This document shows, one piece after another, positions 1 through 7,839 of a stretch of 64,000 bases of DNA; the first letter of the stretch is position 1; each line of letters opens with the position of its first letter. This DNA is from Paractinoplanes toevensis (GTDB lineage: Bacteria > Actinomycetota > Actinomycetes > Mycobacteriales > Micromonosporaceae). The notes below the pieces were generated by a model. That model searched no databases. It was not told the origin of the DNA and saw only the letters and a program-made list of their open reading frames with translations. The translations under genes were made by a program, and so were the position numbers. Location of the stretch: contig NZ_BOQN01000050.1 in assembly GCF_018332695.1 (NCBI RefSeq), positions 1 to 64,000 on the forward strand. The letters are read 5' to 3'.

Positions 1-145
1 ACCGTTCGTGGCACAGTCCCCTGATACGCGCACGCACCGCGGAGAGCGGTCCCATTTGGTGGAAGGCTCCTCCACAAGCGGGACAGGCTCAGTTAAAAGA
101 GAACGATAAGCCGCTTATATCCGGCAGCGTCACTCCAGGACGGCT

Positions 146-193
146 CGATCTTGTGAAATTTGGTGCTGAGCGAACGTCAAGTTCACAAGGTCT
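146..193. repeat. Inverted repeat, copy 1
   Basis: The left arm GATCTTGTGAA (147-157) pairs with TTCACAAGGTC (182-192) with one mismatch, around a loop of about 24 bases. The same layout recurs at 260-306, and the flanking bases (CTCGATCTTGTG and CACAAGRTCTG) are also shared, so these are two copies of one element rather than two chance hairpins. Confidence 0.6.
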
Positions 194-259
194 GAAGCAG
201 CAGCAGCGACGGCGAAGAAGGGCCCCGAGGCCACGGCCGAAAGAAACTGGCACGCCTCG

Positions 260-306
260 ATCTTGTGGAACTGCCGTGCGGACCGAGTAGCAAGTCCACA
301 AGATCT
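260..306. repeat. Inverted repeat, copy 2 (possible terminator of exporter operon)
   Basis: Perfect 11-bp arms GATCTTGTGGA (260-270) and TCCACAAGATC (296-306) enclose a 25-base loop. On the minus strand the hairpin lies 28-74 bases past the stop codon of the MFS gene, so it could end that transcript. There is no T-tract, as is usual in high-GC actinobacteria. It may instead be a dispersed intergenic repeat family. Confidence 0.55.
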
Positions 307-333
307 GGAGACGCGGCGGCTCGGAAGGGCGGT

Positions 334-1575
334 CTAGGTTTCGATCGAGCGGACCTGGCGCACCGGGGAGAACCACAGCCAGGCCACCGCCAGTAGTTTG
401 CCCAGGCCGCCTAGCAGCAGCGTGGCCTGTAAGCCCAGGAACGACGGCAGCAGGCCGCCGATCAGCGCGCCGATCGGGATCATGCCCCACGTGATCATGG
501 CGAAGGCGGCGGTGATGCGGCCCAGGTATTCGGGGGGCGAGACGGCCTGGCGCAGGCTGGTCTGCTGCACGAAATACATCGGGAAGGACGCGCCTACCAG
601 GAACTGCCCGAGCACCAGCACCGGTACCGCCAGGGCGCCCGTGGTGGTGCCGAGCAGCGTGCCGCCGATCGCGTTCAGCAGGGTCGCGGCGATCAGCGTG
701 GGGCCCAGCGCGTTGCGCCCGACGCGGCCGGACGCCACCGCGCCGACGATCGCGCCGACGCTGCCGACCGCCAGGATCAGGCCGATCGCCAGCGCGCTGT
801 AGTGCAGGGTGCGGGTCATGAAGAGAATCAGGACCGTCTGCTGTACGCCGAAGAAGATGCCCATGATGGTGGAGCCGACCGCGATGGCCCGCAGCAGCGG
901 GTGCGCGACCAGATGTCGCCAGCCCACGAGCAGGTCGGCGAGCAGGGCCCGGCGCGGCGCCGCCACCACCGTCTCCTCCACGCGCACCCGGCTGATCATG
1001 AAGGCGGAGAAGAGGAACGACAGCGCGTCGAGCAGGACCACGATCGGCGCGGTCAGCCACTGGATCAGCGCTCCGCCGGCGCTGGGCGCGGCCACCTCGG
1101 CGATCGCGCCGGTGGTCTGCAGCTTGCTGTTGCCCTCGACGAGCGCGTCGGGGGTCACCACGGTGGGCAGGAAGGCCTGGTAGGTCACCAGGAACAGGAC
1201 GTTGAAGGTGCCCGCTACGAGCCCGACCACGACCAGCAGCCCGATGCTGAGCACATGCAGCACCGCGGCCAGCGGCACCACCGCGAGCACGACCGCGCGG
1301 GCCAGGTCGGAGACGATCAGAATCGGGCGGCGGCGGAGCCGGTCGGCGAGCATTCCGGCCGGGATGCTGAACAGCAGCAGCGGCGCGGCCGTGGCGGCGC
1401 GCAGCAGCCCGACCTGCCAGACCGGGGCGTTCAGCACGAAGATCGCGGTGAGCGGCAGGGCCAGCTGGGTGATCTCGCCGCCGAAGTCGGAAACCGCCTG
1501 CCCGGTCCACAGGCGCATGAAGTTGCCGTGCCGCCACAGTCCGCCGGTCTTCGACCCGGCGGTCGCGTCGCTCAC
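334..1575 (-). CDS. MFS exporter of the NRPS cluster
   Basis: This 413-residue polytopic membrane protein has the length and hydrophobic pattern of a 12-TM major facilitator. The N-terminal half carries the usual WTGQAVSDFG helix 1 and a loop 2-3 of the form GMLADRLRRRP, typical of the MFS motif A. It resembles the DHA3-like drug or siderophore exporters. The GTG start overlaps the stop of the upstream PCP-C gene in a GTGA, so the two are translationally coupled. That placement suggests it exports the product of the adjacent NRPS parts. The substrate cannot be read from the sequence. Confidence 0.85.
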   Translation of the reverse strand: MSDATAGSKTGGLWRHGNFMRLWTGQAVSDFGGEITQLALPLTAIFVLNAPVWQVGLLRAATAAPLLLFSIPAGMLADRLRRRPILIVSDLARAVVLAVVPLAAVLHVLSIGLLVVVGLVAGTFNVLFLVTYQAFLPTVVTPDALVEGNSKLQTTGAIAEVAAPSAGGALIQWLTAPIVVLLDALSFLFSAFMISRVRVEETVVAAPRRALLADLLVGWRHLVAHPLLRAIAVGSTIMGIFFGVQQTVLILFMTRTLHYSALAIGLILAVGSVGAIVGAVASGRVGRNALGPTLIAATLLNAIGGTLLGTTTGALAVPVLVLGQFLVGASFPMYFVQQTSLRQAVSPPEYLGRITAAFAMITWGMIPIGALIGGLLPSFLGLQATLLLGGLGKLLAVAWLWFSPVRQVRSIET

Positions 1576-3203
1576 GACCCGAAACGCCGGTCGATGGAAT
1601 CCCGCGACGGCCCGAGCCGCGACACTCGGGTGGCCGGGGTTGCGGTCCCCTCGCGCAGCACCCCGACCAGCTCGGCCGCCAGCCAGTCGAGCGCGTCGGC
1701 CGGGAAGCGGTCGGCCTCGCCGCGCAGGGTGAGGGTGAGCCCCTCGGCGCCGTCGTGCAGGAAGACGGCGAGCGACGGGTGGGCGCTGCTGGGCCCGACC
1801 GGGGTGGGGCCGACCCGCACGCCGTCGAGGGTCAGGCCGGGCTGGTCGTGGGTGACGTCGAAGAACACGTGGAACTCATCGAACAGCTTGAGCGCGGAGT
1901 GCGGGCGCACGTGCCGAGCCACCTCGCTGATCGGTAGCTCCTGGTGCTCCCAGGCGTCCAGGCAGACGTCCCGGACCCGGCCGACCAGCTCGGCGAAGGA
2001 CGGGTCGCCGCTGACGTCGGTGCGGTAGATGACGCCGTGCGAGAAGCACCCGATGGTGCGCTCGACCGCCTGCCGGGTGCGGTTCGCGAACGGGGTGAGG
2101 ACCGTGGTCTCGTCCCGCCCGGACAGCCGGGAGGTGAGCAGTTGCAGGGCCGCCAGGGCGTACATGTAAAGGGTGACGTCGAGGTCGGTGAGCCGGCGGC
2201 CGACCTCGCGGCTCAGCCCGGCACCCAGCGGCACCTGGGCGAACCGGCCGTCGGGGCCGCGGGCGGGAGTGGACAGCCCGGGTGGCATCGGCTGCTCGAT
2301 GAGCGGCCGGTCGGCGTCGAGTTTCCGCTCCCAGTAAGCGGTAAGGCGGTCGAGCCGCTCGCCCTGCAGCCGCCCGCGCTGCCAGATCGCCCAGTCGGCC
2401 TGCTGGACGGCCGGCGCCGGTGCGGGCCGGTCGCCGGTGCGGGCGCAGGTGTAGAGCATCGACAGCTCCTCGACGATCAGCCGCAGCGAGGTGCCGTCGA
2501 CCGCCATCCGGTCGGTGAGCAGCATCAGCAGGTGGCGGTCGCCGCTCATCCGGGCCAGGAACGGCTGGAACAGCGCCTCCCGTTCGCGGTCGAGCGGGTG
2601 GGCCGAGGCCAGCCCGAACTGCCGCAGCGCCTCCGGCCGTTGCTCTTCCTCGGGCAGTTTGCGCAGGTCGAAGACAGGCAGGTCGAGAGTGGACGGCGGG
2701 TGGATGCGCTGGATCGGCCGGCCCTCGACGATCGCGTAGTTGGTGCGCAGCGGCTCGTGCCGGCGCGCCACCTCGGTGAGGGCGGTGCCGAGCGCCGCGG
2801 TGTCGAGCTCGCCGTCGAGCGCGAAGCCCAGGGTCAGGTTGTAGAGCGGCGCGGTGACGCCCTGGTCGGCGCGGAACCGCCAGTCCTGGAAGAACGACAT
2901 CGGCGGGGCGGCGGCGCCGGTGCGCGGCACGAGCGCCGGGCCGTCCGGCTCGGTGACCGTCACCGGGCGGGCCGCCTCGACCGCCGTGGCGAGCGCGCCG
3001 ACCGTGCGGCAGCGGAGCACGGTCGCGAGGTTGAGCTGGACGCCCAGCCGGGCCCGGATGCGCGAGGCGACCCGGACCGCGCCGACCGAATCGCCGCCCA
3101 GACTCGTCCAGCTCACCGTGGTGTCGTCGACGGTGCGGCCGAGAATTTCGCTCCACGTCGCACAGATTGCTTTTTCGATATCTGTCTCCGGAGGCCCGCT
3201 CAT
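1572..3203 (-). CDS. Carrier-condensation didomain NRPS protein (PCP-C)
   Basis: This 543-residue protein begins with a peptidyl carrier domain (about residues 5-75) whose phosphopantetheine site is LGGDSVGAV, Ser near residue 38. A condensation domain follows (about 95-540). The core condensation motif, normally HHxxxDG, reads DRMAVDG here: both histidines are replaced while the Asp-Gly is kept. The domain may therefore be catalytically impaired or have a structural or unusual role. The first 25 codons are AT-richer than the rest, as is common for expressed 5' ends. It is transcribed away from the PCP/A/C genes starting at 3423, from a shared intergenic region, and is coupled to the MFS gene. 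Confidence 0.85.
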   Translation of the reverse strand: MSGPPETDIEKAICATWSEILGRTVDDTTVSWTSLGGDSVGAVRVASRIRARLGVQLNLATVLRCRTVGALATAVEAARPVTVTEPDGPALVPRTGAAAPPMSFFQDWRFRADQGVTAPLYNLTLGFALDGELDTAALGTALTEVARRHEPLRTNYAIVEGRPIQRIHPPSTLDLPVFDLRKLPEEEQRPEALRQFGLASAHPLDREREALFQPFLARMSGDRHLLMLLTDRMAVDGTSLRLIVEELSMLYTCARTGDRPAPAPAVQQADWAIWQRGRLQGERLDRLTAYWERKLDADRPLIEQPMPPGLSTPARGPDGRFAQVPLGAGLSREVGRRLTDLDVTLYMYALAALQLLTSRLSGRDETTVLTPFANRTRQAVERTIGCFSHGVIYRTDVSGDPSFAELVGRVRDVCLDAWEHQELPISEVARHVRPHSALKLFDEFHVFFDVTHDQPGLTLDGVRVGPTPVGPSSAHPSLAVFLHDGAEGLTLTLRGEADRFPADALDWLAAELVGVLREGTATPATRVSRLGPSRDSIDRRFGS

Positions 3204-3317
3204 CTCGGCGGGTCACCACGAAATGCACAATTCTTGATCACAACACAAACACCCCCGTGGGTTGGACCTGTGGGCCACAGTAGCCCCGGCCAGATCGGGC
3301 GAACAAGGCTCGCGAGA

Positions 3318-3329
3318 AATTGATCAATT
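3318..3329. promoter_or_regulatory. Perfect palindrome in divergent promoter region
   Basis: AATTGATCAATT is a perfect 12-bp palindrome in the 219-bp gap between the two arms of the NRPS cluster. A second TGATCA core lies near 3235 in TTGATCACAA. In such GC-rich DNA an AT-rich perfect palindrome in a shared promoter region is a good candidate operator. No regulator gene is present in the cluster, so the binder would be encoded elsewhere. Confidence 0.4.
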
Positions 3330-3422
3330 GACGACCGTGCGCCCCCACCGCGGCCGGCAAAAGCACTACCGTGGCGGGAACAGTCTCGTCGCCTCTCCCA
3401 ATATCCAAAAGGAGATCGCCGC

Positions 3423-3701
3423 ATGACCACTGCCCGCGAATTGTCTGTGGACTCGCCATTCGAAGCGGCCCGGACGCCGCTGGAGGCGTCCGTCGCGCGA
3501 ATCCTGGCCGAGGTCCTGGAGATCGACAGGTTCGGCCGCACGGACAGTTTCTACGATTTCGGCGGCACCTCCCTGCAGGCGATTCGCGTCTGCGCCCGGA
3601 TCGAGGCCGAGACCGGCCGCCGGGTCCAGCCGGGCTGGCTGCTGGAGCACGACGTGCTGGCCGACTTCGCGGCCCGGGTCGAGGCGAGCGATGCCGGCTG
3701 A
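3423..3701 (+). CDS. Free-standing peptidyl carrier protein
   Basis: This 92-residue protein is a single phosphopantetheine-binding carrier domain. The attachment motif is DFGGTSLQAI, with the modified Ser at about residue 49. The helix before it (ILAEVLEIDRFGRTDSFYDFGG) is typical of type II PCPs. AAAAGGAGATC lies just before the ATG and gives a strong ribosome-binding site. It overlaps the adenylation gene by 11 bp. It probably carries the amino acid activated by the next protein to one of the two condensation proteins. Confidence 0.9.
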   Translation: MTTARELSVDSPFEAARTPLEASVARILAEVLEIDRFGRTDSFYDFGGTSLQAIRVCARIEAETGRRVQPGWLLEHDVLADFAARVEASDAG

Positions 3702-3760
3702 GAGAGCAGCGATGCCGGCTGAGACAGCGATACCGGCCGAGCGAGCGATGCCGGCTGAGA
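3684..3760 (+). repeat. Imperfect tandem repeat over the A-domain start
   Basis: About four imperfect copies of an 18-21 bp unit related to AGCGATGCCGGCTGAGAG run across the end of the carrier gene and the start of the adenylation gene. Each full unit carries an ATG or ATA, so the array supplies several in-frame start codons (3691, 3712, 3748) and encodes a Met-Pro-Ala-Glu repeat. Confidence 0.7.
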
Positions 3761-5235
3761 CGCTGCACGGCCTGGTCGCCGAGCACGCCGCCGAGCGGCC
3801 GGCGGCGACCGCGCTGATCCACGGCGACGAGCGGGTCAGCTACGCCACGCTCGACGCCGCGGCCGACGTGCTCGCCGGTGTGCTGGCCCGCCGCGGGGTC
3901 GGGCCGGGCGACATCGTGCCGTTGCTGCTGCCGCGCTCGGCCCACCTGGTGGCGACCGAGCTGGCGGTGCTCAAGCGCGGCGCGGCGTACACCAATCTCA
4001 ACCCGGCCTGGCCGCCGGCCCGGCGGCAGTCCATTCTCGACCAGATCGGCGCGGCCGGGCCGGCGGAGCTGCCGGCCGAGCCGCTGGCCGACCTCGCCGC
4101 CCGGCGCACCACCGCCGGCGCCGACGTGGTCGATCCCGGCCCGGCCGCGGCCGCCACGGTGTTCTTCACCTCCGGCACGACCGGCGGCGCCAAGGGCGTG
4201 GTCTCGCCGCACCGGGCGGTGGCCCGGCTGTTCCGGCCCGGCGGATTCCCGGGCTTCGGCCCCGGGCACGCCACGCCGCTGGCCGCGGCGCTGCCCTGGG
4301 ACATGTACGCGTTCGAGCTGTGGGGCCAGCTCAGCACGGGCGGCACGAGCGTCCTGATCGACGGCGACTTCCTGCTCCCCGGCGCGCTGCGCGACCTGGT
4401 GCGGACCGCGGGCGTGGACACCGTCTGGCTGACCACCACGCTGTTCAACCTGTTCGTCGACGAGGCACCGGAGTGCTTCGACGGGGTCCGGCAGATCTAC
4501 ATCGGCGGCGAGCGGGTCTCCCCCGGTCACCTGCGGCGGTTCCTGCGGGCGCACCCGCGGACCCCGGTCTACAACACGCTCGGCCCGGCCGAGAGCTGCA
4601 TGGTCGCGGTCTGGCACCGGATCCGCCCGGCCGACTGCGACCTGGCCGGCGGCATCCCGATCGGCCGCGCGGCCCCGGGCACGGAGGTGTTCCTGCTGGG
4701 TTCCGATCGGGCCCGGTGCGCACCCGGCGAGATCGGCGAGATCTACCTGGGCGGCGACGGTCTCGCGATCGGTTATCTCGGCCGGCCCGAGCAGACCACC
4801 GAACGGTTCGTGCCGGTGCCGATCGACGGCCGGCCCCGCCGCCTCTACCGCAGCGGCGACCTCGCGGTCCTCGACGACGAGGGGGTGCTGCACTTCCGCG
4901 GTCGCGGCGACCGGCAACTCAAGATCAGCGGCCAGCGGATCGAGCCGGACGAGATCGAGACCGCGGCCCGGGCGGTGCCGGGGGTCCGCGACTGCGTGGT
5001 GCTCCCGATCACCGGACCGGACGGCCGGGTCGGGCGACTCTCCCTGTGCTACCTCGCGACGACCGGCGGCGACCGGCCCGACCCGCTCGACGTGCGCGGA
5101 CACCTCCGCCGTGTCCTGCCCGCCTACCTGGTGCCGACCACGATCTGGGCCGTCGAGCGCTTCCCGATGACCGCCAACGGCAAGCGCGATACCGCCGCCC
5201 TGTTGCGCGGCCCGGCGCGGAAGGCGGACCGATGA
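3691..5235 (+). CDS. Stand-alone NRPS adenylation enzyme
   Basis: This 514-residue AMP-forming ligase loads an amino (or aryl) acid onto a carrier protein. Core motifs are in order: A3 FFTSGTTGGAKG, A5 YNTLGPAES, A7 YRSGDLA, A8 in the GRGDRQLKISGQRIEPDE segment, and A10 PMTANGKR with the catalytic Lys. Hand alignment to the Phe-activating GrsA pocket gives D-M-F-L-Y-G-T-M-V-K, a code I do not recognise. The first 24 residues are the repeat described at 3684 and precede the normal domain start, so initiation could also be at 3712 or 3748. I prefer 3691 because a GAGG lies 7-10 bases upstream. Its stop overlaps the next gene (ATGA). Confidence 0.88.
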   Translation: MPAERAAMPAETAIPAERAMPAETLHGLVAEHAAERPAATALIHGDERVSYATLDAAADVLAGVLARRGVGPGDIVPLLLPRSAHLVATELAVLKRGAAYTNLNPAWPPARRQSILDQIGAAGPAELPAEPLADLAARRTTAGADVVDPGPAAAATVFFTSGTTGGAKGVVSPHRAVARLFRPGGFPGFGPGHATPLAAALPWDMYAFELWGQLSTGGTSVLIDGDFLLPGALRDLVRTAGVDTVWLTTTLFNLFVDEAPECFDGVRQIYIGGERVSPGHLRRFLRAHPRTPVYNTLGPAESCMVAVWHRIRPADCDLAGGIPIGRAAPGTEVFLLGSDRARCAPGEIGEIYLGGDGLAIGYLGRPEQTTERFVPVPIDGRPRRLYRSGDLAVLDDEGVLHFRGRGDRQLKISGQRIEPDEIETAARAVPGVRDCVVLPITGPDGRVGRLSLCYLATTGGDRPDPLDVRGHLRRVLPAYLVPTTIWAVERFPMTANGKRDTAALLRGPARKADR

Positions 5236-6530
5236 CCTACCCGATGACCTTCGAGCAGGAGGCGATGTGGCTGCAGGAGCAGGCCACCGAGGGCGATTCG
5301 GTGCTGCTGGAGGCCTGGGTGCACCGGCTGCGCGGCGCGCTCGACGTGGCCGCCTTGGAGTGGGCGCTCACCGAGGTGGTGCGCCGGCAGCCGACGCTGC
5401 GCACCCGGCTGCTGTTCGACGACGACGCCCTGGTCCAGGTGCCGGCCGACGAGCCCGGCCCGGTGCTCGCCCACCGTTCGTGCCGGCCCGACGAGCTGGA
5501 CGCCGAGTTGCGCCGGGTCGTCCGGACGCAGCTCGACCTGGCCGAGGCGCCGTTCCGGGCCACGCTGTTCGAGTTGGCCGCCGACGACTTCGTGCTCGCC
5601 ATCGAGTTCCACCACACCGCCGTCGACGACTGGTCCTACCTGGTGCTCAACCGGGAGCTGACCGAGTTCTACCGGGCGCGCGTCGAGGGCCGGGCGCCCG
5701 ACCTCGCACCACTGACCGGCCACCTGGGCGACTTCGCGGTCCGCCGGCGCGCGGCCGGGCTCGACCCGGCCATGCTGGACCGGTGGCGCGCGACGCTGGC
5801 CGGGGTGTCCGAGCGCGACCTGCTGCCGCTCGACCGCCCGCGCCCCGAGGAACCGCGGCAGACCGGTGAGCAGCTCGGGTTCGACGTTCCCGCCGACCTG
5901 ACCGCCGGGGTGCGCCGGGTCGCTCGCGCCGCGCGGTCCACCCCGTTCACGGTCTACGCCGCCGCCATCTTCGCGACCCTGCACGGTTACACCGGCGAGT
6001 CCGATCTGCTGATCGGGGTGCCGGTCTCCCGCCGGGGCGCGGCCGCCCTCGACCCGCTGATCGGCTGCCTCACCGACCAGATGCCGGTCCGCCTGCGCCT
6101 GCGCCCGGAGCGGTCGTTCCTGGAACTGGTCGCCACCACCAAACAGGCACTCACCGCGGCGATGGCCGACCGCGACATCCCGTACGCCGCGCTGCTGCGC
6201 ACGATCGGCCGCAGCTCGTACGATGGCAAGCCGCCGCTGGTCCAGTTCTCCCTGGTCATCGACGACGCGCCGCGGGTGCCGGTCGACCTGCCCGGAATCG
6301 AGGCGACCCGGCTGTTCGTCGACCCCGGCACGTCCAAGTTCGACATGGCCCTCTACCTGATCCGCACCGGCGACGACACCCTGCACGGCATCCTCGAATA
6401 CGCCGACGAGCTGTTCGACCGGTCCACCGCCGCGGGCGTGGCCGGCGACTTCGCCGGGCTGCTGAGCGCGGCCGTGGCCGCGCCGGACACGACCGTGACC
6501 GACCTGGCGGGCCGCCGTGAAAGCCGCTGA
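5232..6530 (+). CDS. Stand-alone NRPS condensation protein
   Basis: This 432-residue protein is a single condensation domain. The active-site motif is HHTAVDD (residues near 122-128), so the catalytic second His is present, unlike in the partner at 1572-3203; the usual final Gly is Asp. The protein would join an acyl or aminoacyl thioester to an amine or alcohol acceptor. The start is fixed by the ATGA overlap with the adenylation gene. The 3' end overlaps the antiporter gene by 14 bp, so PCP, A, C and antiporter form one tightly coupled operon. Confidence 0.85.
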   Translation: MTYPMTFEQEAMWLQEQATEGDSVLLEAWVHRLRGALDVAALEWALTEVVRRQPTLRTRLLFDDDALVQVPADEPGPVLAHRSCRPDELDAELRRVVRTQLDLAEAPFRATLFELAADDFVLAIEFHHTAVDDWSYLVLNRELTEFYRARVEGRAPDLAPLTGHLGDFAVRRRAAGLDPAMLDRWRATLAGVSERDLLPLDRPRPEEPRQTGEQLGFDVPADLTAGVRRVARAARSTPFTVYAAAIFATLHGYTGESDLLIGVPVSRRGAAALDPLIGCLTDQMPVRLRLRPERSFLELVATTKQALTAAMADRDIPYAALLRTIGRSSYDGKPPLVQFSLVIDDAPRVPVDLPGIEATRLFVDPGTSKFDMALYLIRTGDDTLHGILEYADELFDRSTAAGVAGDFAGLLSAAVAAPDTTVTDLAGRRESR

Positions 6531-7839
6531 GATCGCTCAGCTGTTCACCGCCCTCACCCTGATCGTGATCGCCGCCCACCTGCTGCGCGAACTGTTCCGC
6601 TGGATGCGGCAGCCGCCGGTGATCGGCGAGATCCTGGCCGGCATCGTGCTCGGCCCGACCCTGCTCGGCTGGCTGATCCCGGGCTTCGGCGACCGGCTGA
6701 TCCCCGGGCCGGGGATCACCCCCGACGTGCTGGCCGCGCTGTCCCAGCTGGGCCTGATCCTGCTGATGTTCCTGTCCGGCCGGGAGGTGGCCCGGGGCCG
6801 GCTGGAGGGGCAGCGCCGCGCCGTCGCCGTCGTGGCGGTCGCCGGCCTGGTGATCCCGGTAGCCGCGGGCATCGGGCTGGGCGGCCTCCTCGACCACGAC
6901 GGGCTCTCCGGCCCGCGCGGGTCGGCGGTCACGTTCGCCCTGGTCCTGGGCATCGCGGTGGGGGTCGCGAGCATCCCGGTGATCTCCCGGATCATGCTGG
7001 ACCTGGGCATCCTCGACACCCGGTTCGCGCGGATGGTGCTCGCCGTCGCGGTGCTGGAGGACGTCGTTCTCTATGCGGTGCTCGCGGTGATCCTCGGGCT
7101 CGCCCAAGCCGGCACGAAGGACGCGTACGGGCTGCTCAGCGAGTTGGGCGACGGACCCGCGGCGGTCACCGCGACGGCGTACGTGTTGGTCAATGTCTTG
7201 TATTTCGGGGTTTTTCTGGCCCTGGGCGGTTGGTTGTTCCGGGTGCTCGCGGCCAGCCGGGTCAACGTGCTGGAACGCCGCGACCCGACCGCGTTCCGGG
7301 TCACTTTCCTGCTGCTCATGGTGCTCGGGGCTACCGTCATCGGGGTCGACCCGATCTTCGGGGCGCTGCTGGCCGGGATCAGCGTGGCCCGCGGCGGATC
7401 CGGCGACGATGCCCGCGAGGGGCCGGCCTGGGACGCGATCCAGCGGGTCGCCACCTCGCTGTTCATCCCGATCTACTTCGTGTCGGTCGGTCTCAAGCTC
7501 GACCTCGTGCGCCACTTCGACGTGTGGTTCTTCGTCTGGTTCCTGGCCTTCGCGTGCGTCGTCAAGGGTGGCAGCGTCTGGCTCGGCGCGCGATTGTCCG
7601 GGCACAGCCGGTCGGCGGCCACCGACCTGGCCGCCGCCCTCAACGCCCGCGGCGGGCCCGGCATCGTGCTGGCCTCGGTCACCTACGCGGCCGGGGTGAT
7701 CACCGAGGACCTCTACACCGTACTGGTGATGCTGTCGATCGTGACCTCGCAGGCGGCCGGCGCCTGGCTGGAGCACCGCTTCGGCCGGCCGGCGGAGGCC
7801 GAGCCGGCCGAGAGCGTCACCGGCCGATCGACGCGGTGA
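6517..7839 (+). CDS. CPA2-type cation/proton antiporter
   Basis: A 440-residue membrane protein with 11-12 hydrophobic helices. The pattern PPVIGEILAGIVLGPT in helix 2 and the later FVSVGLKLDL segment are hallmarks of the KefB/GerN-like monovalent cation:proton antiporter-2 family. The GTG start lies inside the condensation gene. Antiporters of this family are often embedded in natural-product clusters, where they are thought to serve self-protection or export. That role is inferred here from position only. Confidence 0.88.
   Translation: MKAAEIAQLFTALTLIVIAAHLLRELFRWMRQPPVIGEILAGIVLGPTLLGWLIPGFGDRLIPGPGITPDVLAALSQLGLILLMFLSGREVARGRLEGQRRAVAVVAVAGLVIPVAAGIGLGGLLDHDGLSGPRGSAVTFALVLGIAVGVASIPVISRIMLDLGILDTRFARMVLAVAVLEDVVLYAVLAVILGLAQAGTKDAYGLLSELGDGPAAVTATAYVLVNVLYFGVFLALGGWLFRVLAASRVNVLERRDPTAFRVTFLLLMVLGATVIGVDPIFGALLAGISVARGGSGDDAREGPAWDAIQRVATSLFIPIYFVSVGLKLDLVRHFDVWFFVWFLAFACVVKGGSVWLGARLSGHSRSAATDLAAALNARGGPGIVLASVTYAAGVITEDLYTVLVMLSIVTSQAAGAWLEHRFGRPAEAEPAESVTGRSTR

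Larger units (their letters stand above)
1..333. other. Intergenic stretch with two related inverted repeats
   Basis: No convincing gene is visible here. The stretch lies downstream of the minus-strand exporter gene that ends at 334. It contains two related inverted repeats, listed separately, and further small imperfect dyads around 56-80 and 111-120. Base composition is less GC-rich than the genes around it. Any gene running in from the left edge cannot be judged from this window. Confidence 0.6.

Noticed and set aside
89..1537. Long open frame of 482 codons opposite or overlapping the MFS gene, minus strand
   Set aside because: Its product is Arg/Ala/Gly/Pro-rich with no domain, the usual shadow of a high-GC gene in another frame.
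3684..3760. Tandem repeat considered as a CRISPR fragment
   Set aside because: Units are adjacent, imperfect and coding, without spacers.
3238..5103. Long open frame antisense to the adenylation gene
   Set aside because: Low-complexity product rich in Arg, Gly, Asp and Gln; the plus-strand gene has all adenylation motifs.
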